From a bacterium (GTDB lineage: Bacteria; Babelota; Babeliae; Babelales; CAIQNR01), in NCBI GenBank assembly GCA_947502805.1, contig CANNBR010000007.1, positions 1 through 23,079 of the forward strand: a DNA stretch of 23,079 nucleotides, in the 5' to 3' direction. The notes beneath the pieces are model-generated. The model ran no database searches, was not told where the DNA came from, and saw nothing but the letters and a program-made list of their open reading frames with translations. Position numbers and translations under genes: made by a program. Shown in pieces: positions 15,408 through 20,825 of the stretch (the stretch's first letter is position 1; each line of letters starts with the position of its first letter).

Positions 15408-15551
15408 ATGAGAAAATGTCAGAAACAGTGGTTATCGTCAGCGGTTGCCTATAGTTTATTCTTCGTTTTTATCTTCATCTTGGTTGAAAAAAATCCTCCA
15501 TGCAGGAAATTGTCTGAAGTTAAATCTAGTAACATACGTCATCACTCATAA
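15408..15551 (+). CDS. Possible small membrane peptide (47 residues)
   Basis: An ATG at 15408 opens 47 codons ending at TAA 15549-15551. The peptide has a basic start (MRKCQKQW), one clear hydrophobic helix (AVAYSLFFVFIFILV) and a polar tail. The pattern is that of a single-span membrane peptide or a short exported protein. No convincing ribosome site precedes it, though a TTGACA (15337-15342) with a TACTTT 19 bases further on may be a promoter. Its end overlaps the 3' end of the convergent toxin gene by 10 bases. Only weakly supported; the rest of 15316-15541 shows nothing else. Confidence 0.35.
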   Translation: MRKCQKQWLSSAVAYSLFFVFIFILVEKNPPCRKLSEVKSSNIRHHS

Positions 15552-15796
15552 ACATCTTTTCGATGCTTTATCGCTATAATTACAACGGTCTTTTTTTCAA
15601 TGCGATAGACAACTCGATAATCGCCAACGCGCAATCTTCTATGTCCCTTTAAACTGTATCTTAATGGCTTACCAAATCCGATAGGATCAACCATAAGCCG
15701 TTCTTCGATAGCTGTTTTAATCATACTTCCCATTTTTTTTGGCAACTGGGGAATATCAATTTTTATGACAGACTCAAGATAAGACACAGAGTACAT
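15542..15796 (-). CDS. RelE/ParE-superfamily toxin
   Basis: The product is predicted to be the toxin of a type II toxin-antitoxin pair; RelE toxins cleave mRNA on the ribosome and ParE relatives attack gyrase. I place the start at 15796 (84 residues, MYSVSYLESVIKID...), one base after the antitoxin stop (TAA-A-ATG) and six bases after GGAA; the upstream in-frame ATG at 15811 would overlap the antitoxin. The sequence follows the RelE pattern: a first strand, the helical LPKKMGSMIKTAIEERLM, then SLKGHRRLRVGDYRVVYRIE and IIAIKHRKDVYE, with the basic residues R-R, R-Y-R and H-R-K typical of RelE-like RNases. RelE-type is likelier than ParE, but activity is not proven. Confidence 0.85.
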   Translation of the reverse strand: MYSVSYLESVIKIDIPQLPKKMGSMIKTAIEERLMVDPIGFGKPLRYSLKGHRRLRVGDYRVVYRIEKKTVVIIAIKHRKDVYE

Positions 15797-15797
15797 T

Positions 15798-16019
15798 TTA
15801 TTTCCAAGCATCTTCGTGCTTCACTTTTTTTGACTTAAGACTATCTCGATGCTCAGCAATAGCTGACAACGCCATATCTTCCCTGCGTTCGATAGCTTCA
15901 AAAATAAGCTCTTTGGTCAAACTAGCTACCGATTTATTCTCTTTTTGAGCCAATTTGGTAAGCATCGCAATGGTAGCTTCTTCAACCGTGATATTAATTC
16001 TTGGATTTTTAGTAGGCAT
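15798..16019 (-). CDS. Antitoxin of the RelE-type pair, ribbon-helix-helix-like
   Basis: This 73-residue protein is encoded directly before the toxin and should bind and neutralise it and repress the operon. The N-terminal part (about 7-45) reads as a ribbon-helix-helix DNA-binding domain: a beta strand PRINITVEE, helix TIAMLTKLAQKENK, and SVASLTKELIFEAIER. The C-terminal part (about 46-73; MALSAIAEHRDSLKSKKVKHEDAW) is the extended toxin-binding tail typical of such antitoxins. A very strong ribosome site (AGGAGG, TTGAA, ATG) fits the need for excess antitoxin. A short peptide near 17065-17133 resembles its first 26 residues. Confidence 0.85.
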   Translation of the reverse strand: MPTKNPRINITVEEATIAMLTKLAQKENKSVASLTKELIFEAIERREDMALSAIAEHRDSLKSKKVKHEDAWK

Positions 16020-16142
16020 TTCAACCTCCTCTTTAATTATTTATGGTTCGATGACCTATAAAATATACCGTAACACTTTTACATCACTAAAGCAACCGGC
16101 TGTCTAAAACTGGGCTCTTTCAAGCCTAAAATTGCGCACTAA

Positions 16143-16172
16143 AAAAGCCACCGGCGCTAACCAATGGCTTTT
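16143..16172 (-). terminator. Terminator of the 148-residue exported protein gene
   Basis: AAAAGCCA and TGGCTTTT form an eight-base-pair stem, with further pairing inside (GG/CC), and the minus strand continues with T. It lies 27 bases past the stop of the upstream minus-strand gene. Confidence 0.75.
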
Positions 16173-16198
16173 AATACTTTACTCTACGTTAGGTGATT

Positions 16199-16645
16199 TT
16201 ATCGAACCGCCTTCACTGCTTCACATTCATATTCAACCGCTTTAATAAGCTCAGCTAAAATTTTATTAATCTTCGGAGTATAACCTAATGGATCTATACT
16301 CATCAATGTCTTTCTTAAATTCTCAACATCATAATGAGTCCAAAAATCGTAACTTTTTTGATCCTGTGCCGCTAATCTTTTTGCCTCTGCTTTTGCCGAC
16401 ACCATTGCAGCATTATAAACCTTTAATTGTTCTGCTGTTAAATAGCGAGATGGATTTTTTCTTATATCATCCATATTCCATTCTTTATATCCATGGGCAT
16501 GCATAGCCGTAACAAGTATAGCATCTGCCTTTGAAAACGGATTTATCAACACCGCGCGAAATAGCTCCTCTTCAGGCCCAATTGCCTTTACTGTTGTTAT
16601 TCCCAAAACACAGATCAAGCTCATAACATTTAAAAAATTTTTCAT
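16199..16645 (-). CDS. Small exported protein, unknown function
   Basis: This encodes 148 residues after a strong ribosome site (AGAAGGAGCGTTAT, ATG). MKNFLNVMSLICVLGITTVKA is a signal peptide, probably cut after KA. There is no lipobox. The mature part is helical and mixed-charge (for example RAVLINPFSKADAILVTAM, LTAEQLKVYNAAMVSAKAEAKRLAAQDQ, INKILAELIKAVEYECEAVKAV) with a single Cys near the end, so it is probably a soluble periplasmic or released protein. I recognise no domain. It stands alone with its own terminator downstream of the repeat-rich gap. Confidence 0.8.
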   Translation of the reverse strand: MKNFLNVMSLICVLGITTVKAIGPEEELFRAVLINPFSKADAILVTAMHAHGYKEWNMDDIRKNPSRYLTAEQLKVYNAAMVSAKAEAKRLAAQDQKSYDFWTHYDVENLRKTLMSIDPLGYTPKINKILAELIKAVEYECEAVKAVR

Positions 16646-16759
16646 ATAACGCTCCTTCTTCTATCATTTAGACAAGCACCCTGCCCATCTCTTACTACTC
16701 ACCCTAGCAGTCACGACCCCCCCGTCAATAGCCTAATAGAAATTAATTTTATTATGGAG

Positions 16760-17040
16760 ACATGGATTTTGAAATAAGCTTAAAGGTTAAAATTAATAAA
16801 CAAATAAAAATCATCGTCATCCCCAGAGATAGAAGGCTACCAGGCACGTAGTGCAGTGGTTGCCGACTGAACGTCGGGGACCCAGGGCGTAACAAGACAA
16901 AGTCCTCATAACAAGCAAAAAATAGGATTTTTTTCATTTCTCATGGGTACCCGACGCTCACTCCGTCTAACAAAATACTATGTATTTTGCCGCGACTACC
17001 GTATCGCTGGGCATGACGGAGTGGAAAAAATAAGTTCCTG
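16760..17040. repeat. Mosaic of palindromic intergenic repeats
   Basis: The gap 16646-17064 contains no gene. Its centre is packed with short palindromes: GCAC-GTA-GTGC near 16841-16850, CCGAC-TGAAC-GTCGG near 16864-16878, GGGTACCC near 16945-16952, CAAAATAC-TAT-GTATTTTG at 16971-16989, and CACTCCGTC/GACGGAGTG (16959-16967/17015-17023) enclosing the last one. Phrases such as GTCATCCCCAG, CGTCGGGGACCC and GGGTACCC recall the palindromic repeats scattered in other intracellular bacteria. Short frames crossing it have no real ribosome site. 16646-16759 shows nothing recognisable. Confidence 0.6.
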
Positions 17041-17064
17041 TGTCAGACTCTCTATCGACTTATT

Positions 17065-17133
17065 TTATTTCTGAGCCAATGCAACAAGTATTGCAGCGGT
17101 AGATTCATCAACAAAGATTGCTATTTTACTCAT
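17065..17133 (-). pseudogene. Possible antitoxin remnant (22 codons) behind glmS
   Basis: Three bases after the glmS stop an ATG opens 22 codons: MSKIAIFVDE, STAAILVALAQK, then TAA. It aligns with the start of the antitoxin at 16019 (INITVEEATIAMLTKLAQK): the strand, the V-D/E-E turn and the ending LAQK agree. The helix-2 half and toxin-binding tail are missing and there is no toxin beside it. It looks like a remnant of a related ribbon-helix-helix gene, but 22 residues is little and chance is possible. Confidence 0.35.
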
Positions 17134-17136
17134 AAA

Positions 17137-18981
17137 CTATTCAACAGTTACAGATTTCGCTAAATTTCGAGGGCGATCGATTTCGCATCCACGAGCTTTA
17201 GCAATCGCGTACATAAGAATTTGCATCACACCGGTCATAGCAATAACCGAAAGGTGTGGATGAATAGTGGGGAAAATGAACGAATGTTCAGAAAGTGTTT
17301 GGAGTTCTTTTTGCCCCTCAAATGAGAATGAAAGAATGCGCCCTTTACGGGATGCAACTTCTTGGGCATTGGAAAGAATTTTTTGATAGATAGCTGGATC
17401 TGGATGAGAGAAAATACAGACAGGAGTCTGATCATCAACCAAAGCCAAGGGGCCATGTTTTAGTTCACCAGCAGGATACGCTTGGGAAAACACATACGCG
17501 ATTTCTTTAAGTTTTAATGCAGCCTCAAGAGCAAATGGATAACTGATATGGCGCCCTAAAAAAATGAAAGTTTCGAAGTTCGCATAAAAAGAAGCGAGCT
17601 TTTCAAAAATCTGATGTTTATAACTATCGATCCCATTTTCTAAGAATTCACCAGCAACTAATAAGGCATCTTGCGCATGCTCAAAAGCTTCTTGGGTTAT
17701 CTTACCCCGCTCATATGCAATGCGTTGCGACAACCAGTAGAGCGCTGCAATTTGCGTAGTGAATGCTTTAGTGGAAGCAACTGCCATTTCAGGACCTGCT
17801 TGTGTTAACAAGAATCCACCACATTCACGAACAAGGGTGCTTGAAGCAACGTTAGTCAAAGCAAGCACAGTTTGACCGTGCTGACGCAACATTCTAACAA
17901 CCTCAAGGGTATCTGCTGTTTCTCCTGATTGAGAGATAGCAATATACAATGTGTCAGATTCAGGAAAAAACGTTCGATAACGAAACTCAGAAGCAAGAGC
18001 TGCCGTAGTAGAAATCCCGGTTGTTTCTTCAAAAAAGAATTCCGCAATGCGACCTGCATGCCAGGAAGTACCGCATCCAATAATTTTTATTCTTTTAATA
18101 GCCTTCATAGCATCAGATGAAATACCAGATTTTTCCCAAAGAGAAGCTCCCAAAGATGAACACGAGGCAACCGTTTTATAGATAGCACTTTTTTGTTCAT
18201 AAATTTCTTTGAGCATAAAATGTTCATGCCCCTCTTTTTCAGCTGTAATCCAAAGAGCATCAAGTTTTTCAAAAAAAAGAGAAACTGGGTTACCTAAAAA
18301 ATCATACGCTTCAACTGCATCAGCAGCAACAAAGGCGAATGTTTCTTGAGGGAAAAAAGCAACTTCTTCAACTTGTCCGGAAAATGCAAGAACATCTGAC
18401 GCGATAAACATTTCGTTTTTACCACGCCCTACACAAAGCGGCGAACTTTTCCTAATACCAATAAGCTTATCTGGCTGATCTTCAAGAATCAGCACACAGG
18501 CATACGCGCCTTGCAACTGCTCAACTGTACGTAGCACAGCCTCTTTAGCAGATTCAGTTTGGGCATATTCCTGTTCAAAAACATGAACAATAACTTCGGT
18601 ATCAGTATCAGAAGAAAACAGATGACCCTCGCCTTGGAGAGCCGCTTTTAAAATTTGGTAGTTTTCAATGATACCGTTATGAACAACGGCCATCTTTTTG
18701 TGACAATCAAAATGCGGATGTGCATTTCGTTCTGAAGGAATTCCATGAGTGGACCAGCGAGTATGGCCGATCCCCACATTTCCGTTTATCGGTTCTTTTT
18801 GCAATAACTGCACAAGGTTGGAAAGTCTTCCAACCGCTTTTGTACAGCCAAGGTGGCGAGTCTGAGTGTCGATACACGCAAACCCTGATGAATCATACCC
18901 CCGGTATTCTAAACGAGACAGACCGTCTAAAATGAGGGAACAACTTTGGCGATGTCCTACATACCCGACAACGCTACACAT
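17137..18981 (-). CDS. glmS: Glutamine-fructose-6-phosphate aminotransferase
   Basis: GlmS makes glucosamine-6-phosphate from fructose-6-phosphate and glutamine, the first step toward UDP-GlcNAc for peptidoglycan and lipopolysaccharide. I start at the ATG at 18981 (614 residues) because the catalytic Cys must follow the initiator Met; an ATG two codons upstream (18987) would bury it. Domain order is normal: an N-terminal glutaminase (Cys2, LEYRGYDSSG, GHTRWSTHG, NGIIENY), then two SIS isomerase domains (GCGTSWHAG, ISQSGETADT, LGRHISYPFALEAALKLKE), ending PRNLAKSVTVE as in the family. The start reads MCSVVGYVG where most have MCGIVGY, so the residue after the nucleophile is Ser. It follows rpsI by 33 bases, with no terminator evident. 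Confidence 0.96.
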   Translation of the reverse strand: MCSVVGYVGHRQSCSLILDGLSRLEYRGYDSSGFACIDTQTRHLGCTKAVGRLSNLVQLLQKEPINGNVGIGHTRWSTHGIPSERNAHPHFDCHKKMAVVHNGIIENYQILKAALQGEGHLFSSDTDTEVIVHVFEQEYAQTESAKEAVLRTVEQLQGAYACVLILEDQPDKLIGIRKSSPLCVGRGKNEMFIASDVLAFSGQVEEVAFFPQETFAFVAADAVEAYDFLGNPVSLFFEKLDALWITAEKEGHEHFMLKEIYEQKSAIYKTVASCSSLGASLWEKSGISSDAMKAIKRIKIIGCGTSWHAGRIAEFFFEETTGISTTAALASEFRYRTFFPESDTLYIAISQSGETADTLEVVRMLRQHGQTVLALTNVASSTLVRECGGFLLTQAGPEMAVASTKAFTTQIAALYWLSQRIAYERGKITQEAFEHAQDALLVAGEFLENGIDSYKHQIFEKLASFYANFETFIFLGRHISYPFALEAALKLKEIAYVFSQAYPAGELKHGPLALVDDQTPVCIFSHPDPAIYQKILSNAQEVASRKGRILSFSFEGQKELQTLSEHSFIFPTIHPHLSVIAMTGVMQILMYAIAKARGCEIDRPRNLAKSVTVE

Positions 18982-19014
18982 ACTCATCAGCCCTTTTTTA
19001 CAAAAACGAAACTA

Positions 19015-19449
19015 TTAACGTTTTACGAATTGGAACTTACGACGAGCGCCTTTTTGACCAGGCTTTTTACGTTCTTTATTGCGAGCGTCAACAGTTAAAA
19101 AACCATGCTCTCTAAGAATGACACGAAAATCTTCGTTATCTGCTACCAATGCGCGAGCTATTCCTAGCCTTACTGCATCAGACTGAGCGCACTTACCGCC
19201 GCCATGAACATTTGCAACAATGTCATATTTGGTAATTGCATCGCACACTACCAAAGATTGAACAGCGTTGGTACGAGTTTCATCACTGGTGAAATAATCA
19301 GCGCAGCGAGCTTTATTGATAGCAACTCCACCTTCACCGCGACGAAGCCACACACGAGCAACAGCTGATTTACGACGACCTACAACACCGATTATACGGA
19401 CAGGAGCTTTTTTCGCCCCTTTTTCTTTTTTTTCTTCAGGCTTAACCAT
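19015..19449 (-). CDS. rpsI: 30S ribosomal protein S9
   Basis: S9 sits in the head of the small subunit and its C-terminal tail reaches the P-site tRNA. The 144 residues include a lysine-rich N-terminal extension (MVKPEEKKEKGAKKAP) before the core IIGVVGRRKSAVARVWLRRG. The middle has VANVHGGGKCAQSDAVRLGIARAL, and the tail DARNKERKKPGQKGARRKFQFVKR ends in the invariant K-R. AAGG precedes the ATG. In most bacteria rplM (L13) lies directly upstream; here it does not. Upstream is a 200-base gap with a promoter, then tRNA-Thr, and downstream is glmS. Confidence 0.97.
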   Translation of the reverse strand: MVKPEEKKEKGAKKAPVRIIGVVGRRKSAVARVWLRRGEGGVAINKARCADYFTSDETRTNAVQSLVVCDAITKYDIVANVHGGGKCAQSDAVRLGIARALVADNEDFRVILREHGFLTVDARNKERKKPGQKGARRKFQFVKR

Positions 19450-19504
19450 GAGACCTTATACCGCCTTGCAAAATTTATTTTACTGTACGATTTATGCTTC
19501 AGTG

Positions 19505-19532
19505 AGTCTATCATGTCGATAAATCTTGTCAA
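19505..19532 (-). promoter_or_regulatory. Promoter of rpsI (and probably glmS)
   Basis: On the minus strand a perfect TTGACA (19532-19527) is followed after 16 bases by TAGACT (19510-19505). It lies about 55 bases before the rpsI ATG. Confidence 0.55.
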
Positions 19533-19611
19533 TTGAGCACACTGGAGCCATTTTCACTATTCTATTATTAAGCTTGTCGTTACGAAACATTCATCTTTTT
19601 CAAGACTACTT

Positions 19612-19635
19612 CAGGCCTCGAATCCAACCGGCCTG
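19612..19635 (-). terminator. Hairpin downstream of tRNA-Thr
   Basis: CAGGCC and GGCCTG form a six-base-pair GC stem with a 12-base loop, 24 bases past the tRNA 3' end. No clean T-run follows at once (GAAAAAG appears instead), so it may be a processing hairpin or a weak terminator. A second small hairpin (TTCATT/AATGAA) lies between it and the tRNA. Confidence 0.35.
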
Positions 19636-19658
19636 CTGTTCATTCTTTCTGAAATGAA

Positions 19659-19733
19659 TGGAGCCGGTGATCAGATTTGAACCGATGGCCTACTGATTAC
19701 GAATCAATTGCTCTACCACTGAGCTACACCGGC
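19659..19733 (-). tRNA. tRNA-Thr (anticodon CGT)
   Basis: A complete cloverleaf can be read on the minus strand. The acceptor GCCGGTG pairs with CACCGGC, the D arm is GCTC-AGTGGTA-GAGC, and the anticodon stem ATTGA pairs with TCAGT (one T-G) around TTCGTAA, giving anticodon CGT for ACG threonine codons. The T arm ATCGG-TTCAAAT-CTGAT pairs with one G-T. Discriminator T and CCA are encoded in the DNA. The CGT isoacceptor is often a secondary threonine tRNA. Confidence 0.96.
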
Positions 19734-19754
19734 AAAACTGACTTAAGCACGATC

Positions 19755-19783
19755 AGAGTACCGCCTTACTTACAATGAGTCAA
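19755..19783 (-). promoter_or_regulatory. Promoter of tRNA-Thr
   Basis: On the minus strand TTGACT (19783-19778), a 17-base spacer and TACTCT (19760-19755) place a start site about 15 bases before the tRNA. The element lies between the dksA-like stop and the tRNA. Confidence 0.6.
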
Positions 19784-19794
19784 AAGAAATACCC

Positions 19795-20172
19795 TTAAAA
19801 ATACGATTGCATCGAATTTTTTTCTCTTTCTTCTTCTGCTTTTTCTTGGCATGGAAGGCAACGAGTAGCATTTGGATACGATAGCAAACGTTTTTCTGAA
19901 ATTAACTGCTGACAGTCAATACACCTACCATAAGTACCTGCATCTATCATCTCAATGGCTTTTTCAATCATCTTATATTCTTCATATTCATTATTATGAA
20001 GCGAGCTCTTAAGTGTCTCAAAAGCAGAAGAAAGCGCTTGATCAGCCTGATCTTGCACTTGATCTATTTTTGCACCACCTTCAGATTGAAGTTGAGTAAT
20101 AGCCTCTTCAAGCTCTTTTTTTCGCGCTAACAAAACTACCTTTATTTTTTCAAGTTCTTTTTGATCGCTCAC
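19795..20172 (-). CDS. DksA/TraR-family zinc-finger transcription factor
   Basis: DksA-type proteins bind the RNA polymerase secondary channel and, with ppGpp, tune rRNA and stress promoters. The 125-residue product has an N-terminal coiled-coil hairpin (about 1-75). Its tip carries DQADQA at 41-46, the DxxDxA signature of functional members. A C4 zinc finger follows: CIDC at 84-87 and CLPC at 105-108, with the linking ISEKRLLSYPNATR typical of the family. It is shorter than E. coli DksA (151) and closer in size to TraR/YbiI/YocK-type members, so I leave the symbol open. It overlaps the tadA 3' end by 23 bases, so the two are co-transcribed and probably coupled. Confidence 0.9.
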   Translation of the reverse strand: MSDQKELEKIKVVLLARKKELEEAITQLQSEGGAKIDQVQDQADQALSSAFETLKSSLHNNEYEEYKMIEKAIEMIDAGTYGRCIDCQQLISEKRLLSYPNATRCLPCQEKAEEEREKNSMQSYF

Positions 20173-20635
20173 GTTGTTCCCTTCTTTTTTTAAAGAACGT
20201 TTTTAAGATATCAACACATTCTTTTTCACAAACCCCCCCTTTAAAAAAAGGAGTATCATTGGTGTATAATGGAACAAAGGAATCCCTGTCAAGGTGGCAT
20301 CCAAAAAGATTTGATTGCGCACCGAAGATAATTGCTTCTAGTCTGCTAAGCCGCGCAGCACCATTACACATTGTGCAGGGCTCAAGTGTAACATACAAAA
20401 AACAGTTTTCAAGACGCCAATCACCCTTATTTTGAGCAGCTTCACGCAATGCCTGCATCTCCGCATGGGCAGTCTGAGTATGTTTTTGCTCAACTTGATT
20501 ATACCCAACCCCAATAATATCCCCTGCCAGATCTACAACAAGTGCGCCAATGGGAACTTCTCCCTCATCAGCTGCTTTTTGCGCATACTCCAACGCCTTT
20601 TGCATATATTCTTCATCAGACAATCGGCTCTTCAA
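20150..20635 (-). CDS. tadA: tRNA-specific adenosine deaminase
   Basis: TadA converts adenosine to inosine at the wobble position of tRNA-Arg(ACG), an essential decoding step. The 161-residue frame begins at TTG (20635). Visible family features are EGEVPIGALVV, the zinc-site motif TAHAEMQAL (His57, Glu59 proton shuttle), and LEPCTMCNGA with Cys87 and Cys90. The C-terminal half (FGAQSNLFGCHLDRDSF, FFKKRREQRERSKR) is normal. Start choice is uncertain: no ATG gives a full N-terminal helix. TTG at 20635 has only GTGAG upstream, TTG at 20623 is another option, and ATG at 20605 would delete the first helix. The gene overlaps the dksA-like gene and diverges from gyrB. Confidence 0.93.
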   Translation of the reverse strand: MKSRLSDEEYMQKALEYAQKAADEGEVPIGALVVDLAGDIIGVGYNQVEQKHTQTAHAEMQALREAAQNKGDWRLENCFLYVTLEPCTMCNGAARLSRLEAIIFGAQSNLFGCHLDRDSFVPLYTNDTPFFKGGVCEKECVDILKTFFKKRREQRERSKRT

Positions 20636-20712
20636 TAGAAACTCACTTTTTTAAGACACAAGAAAAAGCAATACCCGTTATGATTTCATCCATTTTCCTA
20701 ATGGTAACTCGC

Positions 20713-20742
20713 CTGGCAAACTATCGGTTCTTACGTTATACT
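20713..20742 (+). promoter_or_regulatory. Promoter of gyrB
   Basis: CTGGCA (20713-20718), an 18-base spacer and TATACT (20737-20742) form a good promoter about 85 bases before the gyrB ATG. Confidence 0.6.
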
Positions 20743-20781
20743 ACTTGAGAATAATCTGTTTTAGCCTTTAAACCAAGTAGT
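20740..20781 (+). promoter_or_regulatory. Inverted repeat in the gyrB leader
   Basis: ACTACTTG (20740-20747) and CAAGTAGT (20774-20781) are a perfect eight-base inverted repeat, 26 bases apart, starting inside the -10 box and lying in the 5' leader. It could be an operator or a leader hairpin that responds to supercoiling; neither is shown. Confidence 0.4.
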
Positions 20782-20825
20782 TTCAGTCAACATTTTAATC
20801 TCATAGACGGAGAGGTCAGATCACT

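Noticed and set aside
15797..15811. Toxin start at ATG 15811
   Set aside because: It would overlap the antitoxin by 14 bases and add MLGNK before the usual RelE start; ATG 15796 has GGAA at good spacing and follows the antitoxin stop by one base.
16752..16937. 61-residue minus-strand frame MKKILFFACYEDF...
   Set aside because: It runs through the palindromic repeat mosaic and has no ribosome site; its middle is a translation of the repeat.
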